From: an archaeon
Lineage (GTDB): Archaea; Nanobdellota; Nanobdellia; Woesearchaeales; GW2011-AR9
Assembly: GCA_023266155.1 (NCBI GenBank)
Contig: JAHFRS010000001.1
Coordinates: forward strand, 1 to 6,497
Direction of reading: 5' to 3'
DNA: 6,497 nt
Positions 1 to 6,100 of this stretch are shown piece by piece (positions within the stretch are counted from its first letter, which is position 1; the number at the start of each line of letters is the position of its first letter). The notes beneath the pieces were generated by a model. The model was not told the origin of the DNA. It saw only the letters and a list, made by a program, of their open reading frames with translations, and ran no database searches. The position numbers and the translations under genes were made by a program.

Positions 1-13
1 TTCTCACTCGGAC

Positions 14-35
14 TCATCAAAATGACAATTAAAAA
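14..35 (-). terminator. Possible T-tract terminator after the 295-residue gene
   Basis: About 25 nt past the TAG stop the minus strand has TTTTT (35-31) and then ATTTT (21-17). Archaeal termination often uses such T runs without a hairpin. No stem is seen. Positions 1-59 hold no supported gene. Confidence 0.25.
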
Positions 36-59
36 GACTTTGCGTGCAATCCATTTTCC

Positions 60-947
60 CTAGCTGGAACTGGCGTTAAAGACTAACGTAATTCCCTTTG
101 CTCCCGGTGTTGCTAAAGCAGGAATAGTGATATTAATATCGACAACTGCCGAATCCCGATTATTATTTGATTCTAAGGGAAATACAGTGGCATTTCCACA
201 GAGCCAATGACCTGTTGACATTAATGGCTGAAACGTATTGGCTTGACCATTATAGGGGCTGCCTTGAGCATTACCGGTATATGTCGTCGCATTCGTGATA
301 TTCCAGTTTGTCCACCCGCGAAAGGCAGAGCCCCCTCCCGTACAGGATTGCACAGTATCTGCAGTCCCGGTACTGTCTGACAACGCCGTATTTCCTTCCG
401 TAAGACCAGACTGTACCCGTATCTCCAATCCGCTGGTGAGGGGATACCTATCTCCACCCACAAAGTTGGTATGGCTGCAGTTCACACCTGGCGCACCGCC
501 AGTTCCGCCACCACAGGTATATCCGACAGAAACATTATTGTTTCCGGTATTTTCCAGAAAAAAACCTTGACTTAAAACGGTAAAAGTAAGACAACACGGA
601 GGCAAAGACAGAGCACCCGCACTCAGGTTTGATCCATTACTATACCCACCAACATAACTTAAACCATTACCAACCGTAAGCCAACACCAGTCACAAGAAC
701 TATTAACTCGCCCGCTGCCAAAATTCATAGAGGCATTGGCAATCGTCAGAGAAGTTGTTGAGGTAATCGTTAAGTTGCTCGAGCCAGCTCCCTGCGCTCC
801 CGTGACCAAATCAACCTTCATCTGAAAGTAATTATTTTTTCCACCCAACTGGCTTAATTTACTGACGCTGATAATGGTGCTCAAGACCGTTACCATCAAT
901 GCTACCACCAGTAAAGCGACAATGGTTCTATTGGAAATATCAGTCAT
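60..947 (-). CDS. Pilin-like N-anchored, cysteine-containing surface glycoprotein
   Basis: 295 residues. The ATG at 947 is preceded by AGGTG (957-953) with 5-nt spacing, which supports this start. A short N-terminus MTDISNRT leads directly into a TM helix (about 9-29), like an archaeal type IV pilin or an N-anchored exoprotein, but no K/R-G/A prepilin peptidase site is visible. The exterior is beta-rich, with about 13 N-x-S/T sequons and eight cysteines (85, 88, 118, 119, 145, 157, 202, 250), including CDWC and a vicinal CC. The motifs MNFG (74-77), FLENTGNNNVSV (130-141), EIRV (175-178), DINITIP (270-276) and a final GITLVF strand recur in the same order in the C-terminal domain of the giant protein at 3142-6497. 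It probably displays that domain at the cell surface. It ends NASSS then TAG. The exact function is unknown. Confidence 0.85.
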   Translation of the reverse strand: MTDISNRTIVALLVVALMVTVLSTIISVSKLSQLGGKNNYFQMKVDLVTGAQGAGSSNLTITSTTSLTIANASMNFGSGRVNSSCDWCWLTVGNGLSYVGGYSNGSNLSAGALSLPPCCLTFTVLSQGFFLENTGNNNVSVGYTCGGGTGGAPGVNCSHTNFVGGDRYPLTSGLEIRVQSGLTEGNTALSDSTGTADTVQSCTGGGSAFRGWTNWNITNATTYTGNAQGSPYNGQANTFQPLMSTGHWLCGNATVFPLESNNNRDSAVVDINITIPALATPGAKGITLVFNASSS

Positions 948-952
948 CTGTA

Positions 953-957
953 CACCT
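953..957 (-). promoter_or_regulatory. Ribosome binding site of the 295-residue gene
   Basis: AGGTG on the minus strand lies 5 nt before the ATG at 947 and matches the Shine-Dalgarno core, supporting that start over any internal methionine. Confidence 0.6.
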
Positions 958-969
958 ACGCTTTCTTTT

Positions 970-997
970 TATAATACACATCTTATAATACACATCT
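970..997. repeat. Perfect 14-bp tandem duplication
   Basis: TATAATACACATCT at 970-983 is repeated without a gap at 984-997. It lies 13 bp from the ribosome binding site of the 295-residue gene. Copy-number change here would alter promoter-to-start spacing. Confidence 0.75.
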
Positions 998-1023
998 ATC
1001 ATCTATTATACACCAGTATACAC
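974..1023 (-). promoter_or_regulatory. Four GTGTAT boxes in the leader/promoter zone
   Basis: GTGTAT on the minus strand (ATACAC on plus) occurs at 974-979, 988-993, 1008-1013 and 1018-1023. Steps between copies are 14, 20 and 10 bp. The cluster sits between the candidate TATA box and the start codon of the 295-residue gene, where repressor operators often lie. Two copies are part of the 14-bp tandem repeat. No regulator gene is in the window. Confidence 0.35.
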
Positions 1024-1029
1024 GTATCA

Positions 1030-1043
1030 TTTATATTCTTTTC
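1030..1043 (-). promoter_or_regulatory. Candidate BRE/TATA box for the 295-residue gene
   Basis: The minus strand reads GAAAAGAATATAAA: a purine-rich BRE-like GAAAAG followed by AATATAAA. The predicted transcription start is near 1007, leaving a leader of about 60 nt that includes the AGGTG ribosome site. Another AT-rich block near 968-975 is too close to the ATG to fit a leader that carries this site. The surroundings are AT-rich, so the call is tentative. Confidence 0.35.
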
Positions 1044-1044
1044 T

Positions 1045-1066
1045 AAATTATATCAAATTATATCAA
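1045..1066. repeat. 10-bp tandem repeat
   Basis: AAATTATATC at 1045-1054 is repeated at 1055-1064 and continued by AA, giving 2.2 copies. The unit is about one DNA helical turn. It lies just upstream of the candidate TATA box at 1030-1037. Confidence 0.65.
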
Positions 1067-1095
1067 GCATTTTATCAATTATATATCAAGCATTT
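1059..1095. repeat. 14-bp direct repeat in the gap before the 295-residue gene
   Basis: TATATCAAGCATTT occurs exactly at 1059-1072 and 1082-1095, a 23-bp offset. It overlaps the end of the 10-bp tandem repeat at 1045-1066. The region is very AT-rich, which lowers the significance. Confidence 0.6.
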
Positions 1096-1125
1096 AACTA
1101 TTCTTCCCCCACTCTACTTCTGACA

Positions 1126-1434
1126 CTATGAAGATGAAGATGAAGATTTCTCAGGAGGCAAAATAGTTAACGTCACTTCTGCAGTGTGCCGAACTTGTGT
1201 TTCTTCACCCTGAGGAGTGCTCCCTGAAGCTTTATCCCCAGAATTTCTTCCAGGACTCATGAATAAATCTGAGGGGGCATTGTTTGCAGCTCGCAAATAA
1301 ATCATCAAACTCATGACGCTCACAACAATAACAATTGCCAGCAGAATAAAGATAGTGGTATTACTAACCACCTGTTGTGATGAAACACCTTTTCGCACGT
1401 GCCTATGCGAAACTTTTGAACGTTTGACCATCAT
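1126..1434 (-). CDS. Small single-TM pilin-like membrane protein with a serine tail
   Basis: 102 residues, or 101 if the second ATG (1431-1429) is used. That start is better spaced, 7 nt after GAAGG, against 4 nt for the first. The N-terminus is strongly basic (KRSKVSHRHVRKG), followed by VSSQQVVSNTT and a TM helix at about 28-47. RKG followed by V-S and then a hydrophobic helix resembles an archaeal class III (prepilin/DUF1628-type) signal, with possible cleavage after G16. Residues 24-42 match residues 5-23 of the downstream 295-residue protein at nine positions (S, N, T, I, L, L, V, V, S). The outer part (48-102) is short and polar, contains AEVTLTILPP, and ends in six serines coded by a perfect hexanucleotide repeat. 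No known family is recognised. It could be a minor pilin, a membrane stub pairing with the neighbours, or a degenerate relic. Confidence 0.75.
   Translation of the reverse strand: MMVKRSKVSHRHVRKGVSSQQVVSNTTIFILLAIVIVVSVMSLMIYLRAANNAPSDLFMSPGRNSGDKASGSTPQGEETQVRHTAEVTLTILPPEKSSSSSS
1129..1146 (-). repeat. Hexanucleotide repeat, three perfect TCTTCA units, encoding the C-terminal serines
   Basis: Three exact tandem TCTTCA units, read on the coding strand, encode six serines immediately before the TAG stop at 1126-1128. Gain or loss of a unit would keep the frame and change the tail by two serines. Confidence 0.8.
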
Positions 1435-1438
1435 TCAA

Positions 1439-1444
1439 CCTTCT
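1439..1444 (-). promoter_or_regulatory. Ribosome binding site deciding between two adjacent ATGs
   Basis: AGAAGG on the minus strand is 4 nt from the ATG at 1434 and 7 nt from the ATG at 1431. The second spacing is the more usual, so translation may start at 1431 and drop one methionine. Confidence 0.5.
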
Positions 1445-1574
1445 TTTGTACTGATCCTAATTACAATCAAATCTCAATTTCAAATCACAATTATCATCAG
1501 TGGGAGAGCATAATATCCAAAATAATACTTCCCTCAAATCCAATCTATTTTAAACTTTATCAGGGGACATAAGG

Positions 1575-1582
1575 TATATAAA
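1575..1582 (-). promoter_or_regulatory. TATA box for the 102-residue protein gene
   Basis: The minus strand reads TTTATATA, a consensus archaeal TATA box, preceded by CCTAAATG as a weak BRE. The expected start of transcription is near 1552, giving a leader of about 118 nt before the ATG at 1434. That leader contains GATTTGA three times (1540-1534, 1486-1480, 1473-1467) and no credible small ORF. Nothing else gene-like is seen in 1435-1666. Confidence 0.5.
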
Positions 1583-1623
1583 CATTTAGGTTCACTATGA
1601 AGAAGTAATTTGGGTGCTTTTGT

Positions 1624-1650
1624 GAGAGTCTCTCCAAAACAACAAGAGAC
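1624..1650 (-). terminator. Hairpin 17 bp after the 429-residue gene, possible terminator
   Basis: GTCTCT (minus strand 1650-1645) is the perfect complement of AGAGAC (1633-1628), enclosing an 11-nt T/G-rich loop TGTTGTTTTGG. A second overlapping palindrome GAGAGACTCTC (1634-1624) could form an alternative stem. No T run follows the stem, so a role in termination is only suggested by its place after the stop codon. Confidence 0.3.
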
Positions 1651-1666
1651 CATCATTCTTATCAGA

Positions 1667-2956
1667 TCACAACATCCCTTCTCTCTCCTTCCCCCCCTCA
1701 TATTCATTCCGATGGAAATAACGCCAGAGAATGTAGAACAACACTGCTCCCAGAACTAAACCTAACAGCAGCCAAGGAATGATGGTCAAGAGCATTGTGG
1801 GGAATGGATTTCCGGAAGAACTGGCTGCAGCTTCGCCGGCAAGAGCCGACCGATTGACGTTGGCTAAAACTTCTTCCCGGGATTCTGTTTCTTTCCGAGA
1901 TAATAATTCGCTGTTAAACGTCTTTGTTTCCATTGTATAGATATTTAAAAAATTCACCACCATCTCAAATGAATAGGTTCCGGGACTTTTATCCTTGGCA
2001 TCAAAATAATCATTGATGCGCTTGCTCAATTCTGCCCCAATATCAATAGACTTAGTGCGGAAACTATCGATCTTTTGTCCGTCTTTCTTGATGTCCACAT
2101 CCACAAAGACATTCTCAACGAGCGTATTCCATTTGTTGAGGAGATCGATGGAATATGGATTCACTTCATGGGCGATAAAATAAGGATCAAAATAGGTGAT
2201 GTCCACTTCCGGCCGCCCCACAATAAGTTTTTTCGCCACTTCCGTCTTCTGCCCATCGTATTCTGTGACTGCTAACACGCCAAATTCCCCACGCTCAAAC
2301 GACTTTCTCTCGATGTGGGCATCAAGAAGTTTATCTTCTTTAGACTGCAGAGACGTTTTTTCAGTCTCTAATACCTGAGGATTCTGTTCTTTGTCATTGA
2401 CATAAAACGTGGTTTTGACTTCATTGATAGGTTTCGTCCCGAGATTTTCCACTTCAGAAACAAGACGGATGCTCTGCCCGCTTTCATAAAAATTAAGTTT
2501 TGCGGCAACATATTTCTCAGGATAAGGGCCCTGAACGATGATTTTGTGGTACAAGACTAACTGAGAGCCAATTGAGCCACCCACATCACTGCCGCCGGTT
2601 CCGCTGCTGGCTCGCTCCTGCTGAACGACAATCGCTCCCAGCGATTCACCCGGCGGCAACGAGCCTGATGACGCGGGAAGTTTTACCGTAAAATAGACCG
2701 TACCGATGCCGCCATCTTTATGCAGGGAAAGATGAGTTGTTTCCAGTGTGATATACTGTGCCAACTGGCCTTGGGAGGAAATTCCCACATCCATATCTTC
2801 CGCATCATTATTGACCACCAGAAAATTGCCGCTGTAGATGGTAGTTTCTTCAGAAAAAAGTGTTGTTTTGGCCGGACTGATGCCGAGCCCGATGACGGCG
2901 TGAAAACTGAGTATGAGTACTACTATCCACCACATTATTTTTGTGTTCAGATTCAT
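1667..2956 (-). CDS. Type I membrane protein with three beta-sandwich domains, DUF916/DUF3324 (WxL-interacting)-like layout
   Basis: 429 residues. A signal peptide covers about residues 1-25 (hydrophobic core WWIVVLILSFHAVIG). The mature part starts near GISPAK. Domain 1 (about 26-143) is a beta sandwich with a VVNND turn and a proline/glycine loop followed by a strand, LPPGESLGAIVVQQ (100-113), similar in style to DUF916 or PapD-like folds. Domain 2 (about 148-247) has EVENLGTKPINEV, typical of an Ig-like/NEW3 strand-turn-strand. Domain 3 (about 250-352) is a further Ig-like unit. A linker rich in E, A and S leads to a TM helix at about 388-411 and a charged tail HRNEYEGGKEREGML. No cysteine and only one obvious sequon (N368-R-S) are seen, unlike the neighbours. 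The family assignment comes from architecture, not a search. Probable role: anchoring or assembling surface proteins outside the membrane. No Shine-Dalgarno precedes the ATG at 2956; ATG codon 8 (2935) is an alternative start. Confidence 0.85.
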   Translation of the reverse strand: MNLNTKIMWWIVVLILSFHAVIGLGISPAKTTLFSEETTIYSGNFLVVNNDAEDMDVGISSQGQLAQYITLETTHLSLHKDGGIGTVYFTVKLPASSGSLPPGESLGAIVVQQERASSGTGGSDVGGSIGSQLVLYHKIIVQGPYPEKYVAAKLNFYESGQSIRLVSEVENLGTKPINEVKTTFYVNDKEQNPQVLETEKTSLQSKEDKLLDAHIERKSFERGEFGVLAVTEYDGQKTEVAKKLIVGRPEVDITYFDPYFIAHEVNPYSIDLLNKWNTLVENVFVDVDIKKDGQKIDSFRTKSIDIGAELSKRINDYFDAKDKSPGTYSFEMVVNFLNIYTMETKTFNSELLSRKETESREEVLANVNRSALAGEAAASSSGNPFPTMLLTIIPWLLLGLVLGAVLFYILWRYFHRNEYEGGKEREGML

Positions 2957-2967
2957 TTTTATTTGGT

Positions 2968-2980
2968 TTTATTTATTTTC
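2968..2980 (-). promoter_or_regulatory. Possible TATA/BRE-like promoter of the 429-residue protein gene
   Basis: On the minus strand GAAAATAAATAAA lies about 12-24 nt before the ATG at 2956. With the usual archaeal spacing of about 26 nt, transcription would begin at or just past that ATG, which fits a leaderless mRNA and the missing Shine-Dalgarno. The sequence is A-rich and not a consensus TATA box. Just upstream lies a small palindrome, CAGGATACCTG (2990-2980). Confidence 0.25.
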
Positions 2981-2990
2981 AGGTATCCTG

Positions 2991-2998
2991 TTATTTTT
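2991..2998. repeat. Left copy of 8-bp target-site duplication
   Basis: TTATTTTT directly abuts the outer end of the left inverted repeat and is identical to the copy after the right one. The string is simple and T-rich, so chance cannot be excluded, but its flush position on both sides fits a target-site duplication. Confidence 0.55.
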
Positions 2999-3131
2999 GT
3001 ATTTGTTTAGCATCTTCGAAATTCTCGATGATATTATCAAAAGAGCTGCGTCCCCGGATGGGGCTTCCCCCCGCAACGCTCCTGATTTTTCTTATCGTAG
3101 GAATTTCGACCTTAGGATGCTAAACAAATAC
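2999..3131. mobile_element. Putative MITE: 133 bp with perfect 16-bp terminal inverted repeats
   Basis: Positions 2999-3014 (GTATTTGTTTAGCATC) are the exact reverse complement of 3116-3131. Further complementarity runs inward: 3016-3024 with 3101-3109 (9 bp), 3026-3029 with 3094-3097, 3043-3050 with 3072-3081 (2-nt bulge), and a central CCCC-GGAT-GGGG hairpin at 3052-3063. The whole element can therefore fold into one long interrupted hairpin with a GC-rich tip in AT-rich surroundings. The ends are flanked exactly by TTATTTTT on both sides. No transposase is encoded, so it would be a non-autonomous element of unknown parent family. It could instead be a structured RNA or a transcription terminator in the gap between the two surface genes; the flush direct repeats favour insertion. 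Confidence 0.65.
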
Positions 3132-3139
3132 TTATTTTT
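3132..3139. repeat. Right copy of 8-bp target-site duplication
   Basis: TTATTTTT follows the right inverted repeat with no gap. Removing the element and one copy would leave a 44-bp gap between the stop of the giant gene and the ATG of the 429-residue gene, a spacing typical of co-transcribed genes. Confidence 0.55.
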
Positions 3140-3141
3140 TA

Positions 3142-6100
3142 TTATTGATTTGCCGTAATCGTCAATGTGACGGTGGATTCCTTCAGCCCGAAAGGCTCAT
3201 CAAACGGCAGAGTGATATTGATATCTGTTAAAAAATCGTTGCGGGCATCGCGCCAGGTCAGATTGACCACATGGGCAGCCGTCGTCCTGTTGCTCATATT
3301 GGTAAAACTGATCGTCGAAAGCGCAGCACTGAAAGCGTTAGATTCATTGGCCCGAATTTTAAATTGATAATAACTGGTATTAAACATCACGGAAGAAAAG
3401 AAGGGGCTGGCGTTGATACTGACATTAAAATCAATATTGCCCACATTTTCGGCACGGAACGGCCGTGGATTGCCCGTAACTGTACTGGTATTGACTCCTT
3501 GACTCAGCGTGCCAAATTCAATCAGATTATTGGTCATGGTGATGGATAACAACGAATTAACAGTAAAGTTAGAAAGGTTCCGGCCATCATTCAATCCATC
3601 GGCAGAGGAGCCATCTGACCAAGCTCCATACCCCGTGCTGTCATTGGCACGCACCCGCCAGTAATATCGTGTATCCACATTGAGTTCCACTACACCTCCT
3701 GCTGAAAAATAGCTAGTGTTAGCAGAATTAAAAATAGTATTCTGAATCGCAGAGATATTAATTTCCGGATTGTTGAATAAGATATTGTCATCAACCTGAA
3801 GATGATATGAGATGATATTTCCATCGGCATCAGTGGCATTATTCCACGTGAACGTAGGAGTCCTGTTGGTAATGCCCGAGCCATTAGCCGGCATGAGCGT
3901 TAACGGCGCAGTAGGAAGATTATTGCCACTGGCAACAGCAGTAACAATCACTTGATTTGATCTCAATATTGTCCCATCCATCCTGCCATCGTTAGGAGTA
4001 ACATCAGCCGTCCAGTTCTGTCCGGAACTGAGTTCCCACGACGTCATCAAGTCGGTTCGGTTGTTATATAAAGCCGTAATCTGCTGGCTGGTTAAAGAGC
4101 GGTTATAGATAACCATATCGTCAATGGTCCCATTCAACACCTGAACACTCCACCCGCCGATTCGTAATGGTTCTATGTTCGATGCCGGAAGGATAGGGGC
4201 AGCAAAGCTGCTATTAAGGATGCCGTTGATATAAATTCCAAAAAAGGTGGTATTGTACACGGCGGCAACATGATACCAGGTATTATTAATAATGGGCGCA
4301 GAAGTATTAATGCTGCTGACCACGCCAGCGGCACCAGAGATTGTAATATTAATCAAGCTACTCGTTGTAAGTATTACCGCATAATTCCATGACGCCATCG
4401 TCGGGCCAGCTCCTTTCATCATCAAGGGGCTGAAATTTGCAGGAGTCACATTTCGCGCATTCAGCCAGAAGACAATGCTAAATGGCGTCGTTAAATCTAA
4501 ACTATTGGCATCAGTGATGTTAAGGGCATCATCAAAAGCATCAAAAATATAGGCACCTCGCCCATCATACCCGGCAGTGGCGCTCCAGACGATACTTCCA
4601 CTCTCCGTGCCATTATTGCTGTATCCGGAATAATCGACGGCATTATTCACGAAGGTGCTATTGATACCTTCAAAAGGCATGAGCAGAGCTGTCAGCGACG
4701 TCCCATTGATGCGCCAGTTGGTAATGTTCTTAACATTTGTTCCGGTGTCATCATCAGAACCATTCTGTGGATATAACGTGAGATTCTGATTGGTATTATT
4801 GGTGGTGGGATCAGTCGTGTTTAATATCGGCGTGTTTTGGGTAGGCGCTCCATTCGTTGTATAATTACTGAAAGAACTCACGTTAGCATCAAGCACACCG
4901 GTAGAAACCGCATACGTGAAGTTGCAGAAAATAGTTCCATCACACCGATTGCCGGCTTTCAGTACATGTGGATTAATAATATACGGCAGCCAACGCATTT
5001 GAATTTTTGCCGTACCATTAAGATTCATGATCCTGCTGTTGTCAATCACGCCGATAGTTCTGTTGGCAATAAAAATCGAGGAAGTAATGGCGAGACTCAT
5101 ATTCGTTGTAAGGTTTCCTGAGGTCCAGTTAATCAGGCCAAAAGTGTCATTGTAGATTAACGAGTTGACCGAGCCGGGACCAGTCGTATCCGAGATTACA
5201 AAGTTACCGCCAGTCGAGATATTATTATTGATGAGCTGCGTTCCGTTCGTGAGACTATTCATGAGACGTATTCCCAGTGAAGAGGTCGAGCTGGTCGTAA
5301 TATTGTTTAATTCCACCACATTATTGCCGGAAGTATCAATGGTTATGCCAACCGCAAATAATCCTATCGTTGATGAACCCGCAACCTGAATGATGTTTTG
5401 GTACACCGTATGATTCCCCGACTGGAACAAATGGATACCATTGGTATTATCGCCACGTGTCTGGATAATATTATGAGAGATGTTCGCTCGATCAGACGCC
5501 GCAATGATCCGGATGGCACTGTGGGCGTTAGCGCCGGCAGTTCCCGTCGTGATAATCGTGTTATTGTAAATTGTGCCATTTGTCGCCGCAGTATCCCAGA
5601 GAATGGCATATTTCCCGTTCGTCGTGCTCGTCCCTTCATTAATCACGCAATTCTTGATGGTAACGTTGGTAAATCCGGTATTATTAATGCCATATCCGAG
5701 CGTACCTGCGGTTGAATAATTTATCTGATACCCAAAACAATCTAAAGCAATATTGCTGGCATTGACCGTAAAACAAGTCGCAGTGGAAGTGATGTTCTGT
5801 GACATATTGACCGTCCAGCGCAATTCACCACAGGCCAGTGCCGCCGTAAAATTAGTTCTTTCCGTCGTATTAAAATTATTGTTGGTATCACTCGCCTGGA
5901 ACGTGATGCTATAGAACCCATTTCGTTGAGGAATTTGAAATGAAGTATTATACTTAACCGGCCATCCGGCTCCCACAGTGGCAAGACTCAGCGTCAATGG
6001 AATCATGCTATTATTAGGATACGTGATATTAGCCTGTACGGCGCTAGCAGAAGTAGGGTCAGTATAATTGGCACCTATTTCGATAGCCATAGAAGTATTA

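Noticed and set aside
1..21. Minus strand reads TTTTGATGAGTCCGAGTGAG, resembling the CUGAUGAG core and stem II start of a hammerhead ribozyme
   Set aside because: The near-invariant C of CUGAUGA is U here, no matching GGAC/GAAA follows inside the window, and no convincing stems I or III pair around it. The sequence also runs off the window edge.
60..947. Diversity-generating retroelement target
   Set aside because: DPANN surface proteins can be such targets, but no reverse transcriptase, template repeat or adenine-variable repeat pair is visible in the window.
1045..1095. CRISPR-like array from the spaced repeats
   Set aside because: Repeats are only 10-14 bp, differ from each other, and have no regular spacers or cas genes.
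874..1131. Plus-strand 85-residue ORF across the AT-rich gap
   Set aside because: It begins inside the antisense of the 295-residue gene and reads through tandem repeats as low-complexity I/Y/S/L sequence; no ribosome site.
2999..3131. Integron attC site, suggested by GTTTAGC/GCTAAAC in the inverted repeats
   Set aside because: The half-sites are in the wrong order for attC (RYYYAAC should come first and GTTRRRY last) and one position breaks the consensus. The flush direct repeats fit transposition better.
2913..3158. Plus-strand 81-residue and 60-residue ORFs crossing the mobile element
   Set aside because: They run antisense into the start of the 429-residue gene and across the inverted repeats, have no ribosome site, and their F/L/I/Y-rich composition is that of translated AT-rich DNA.
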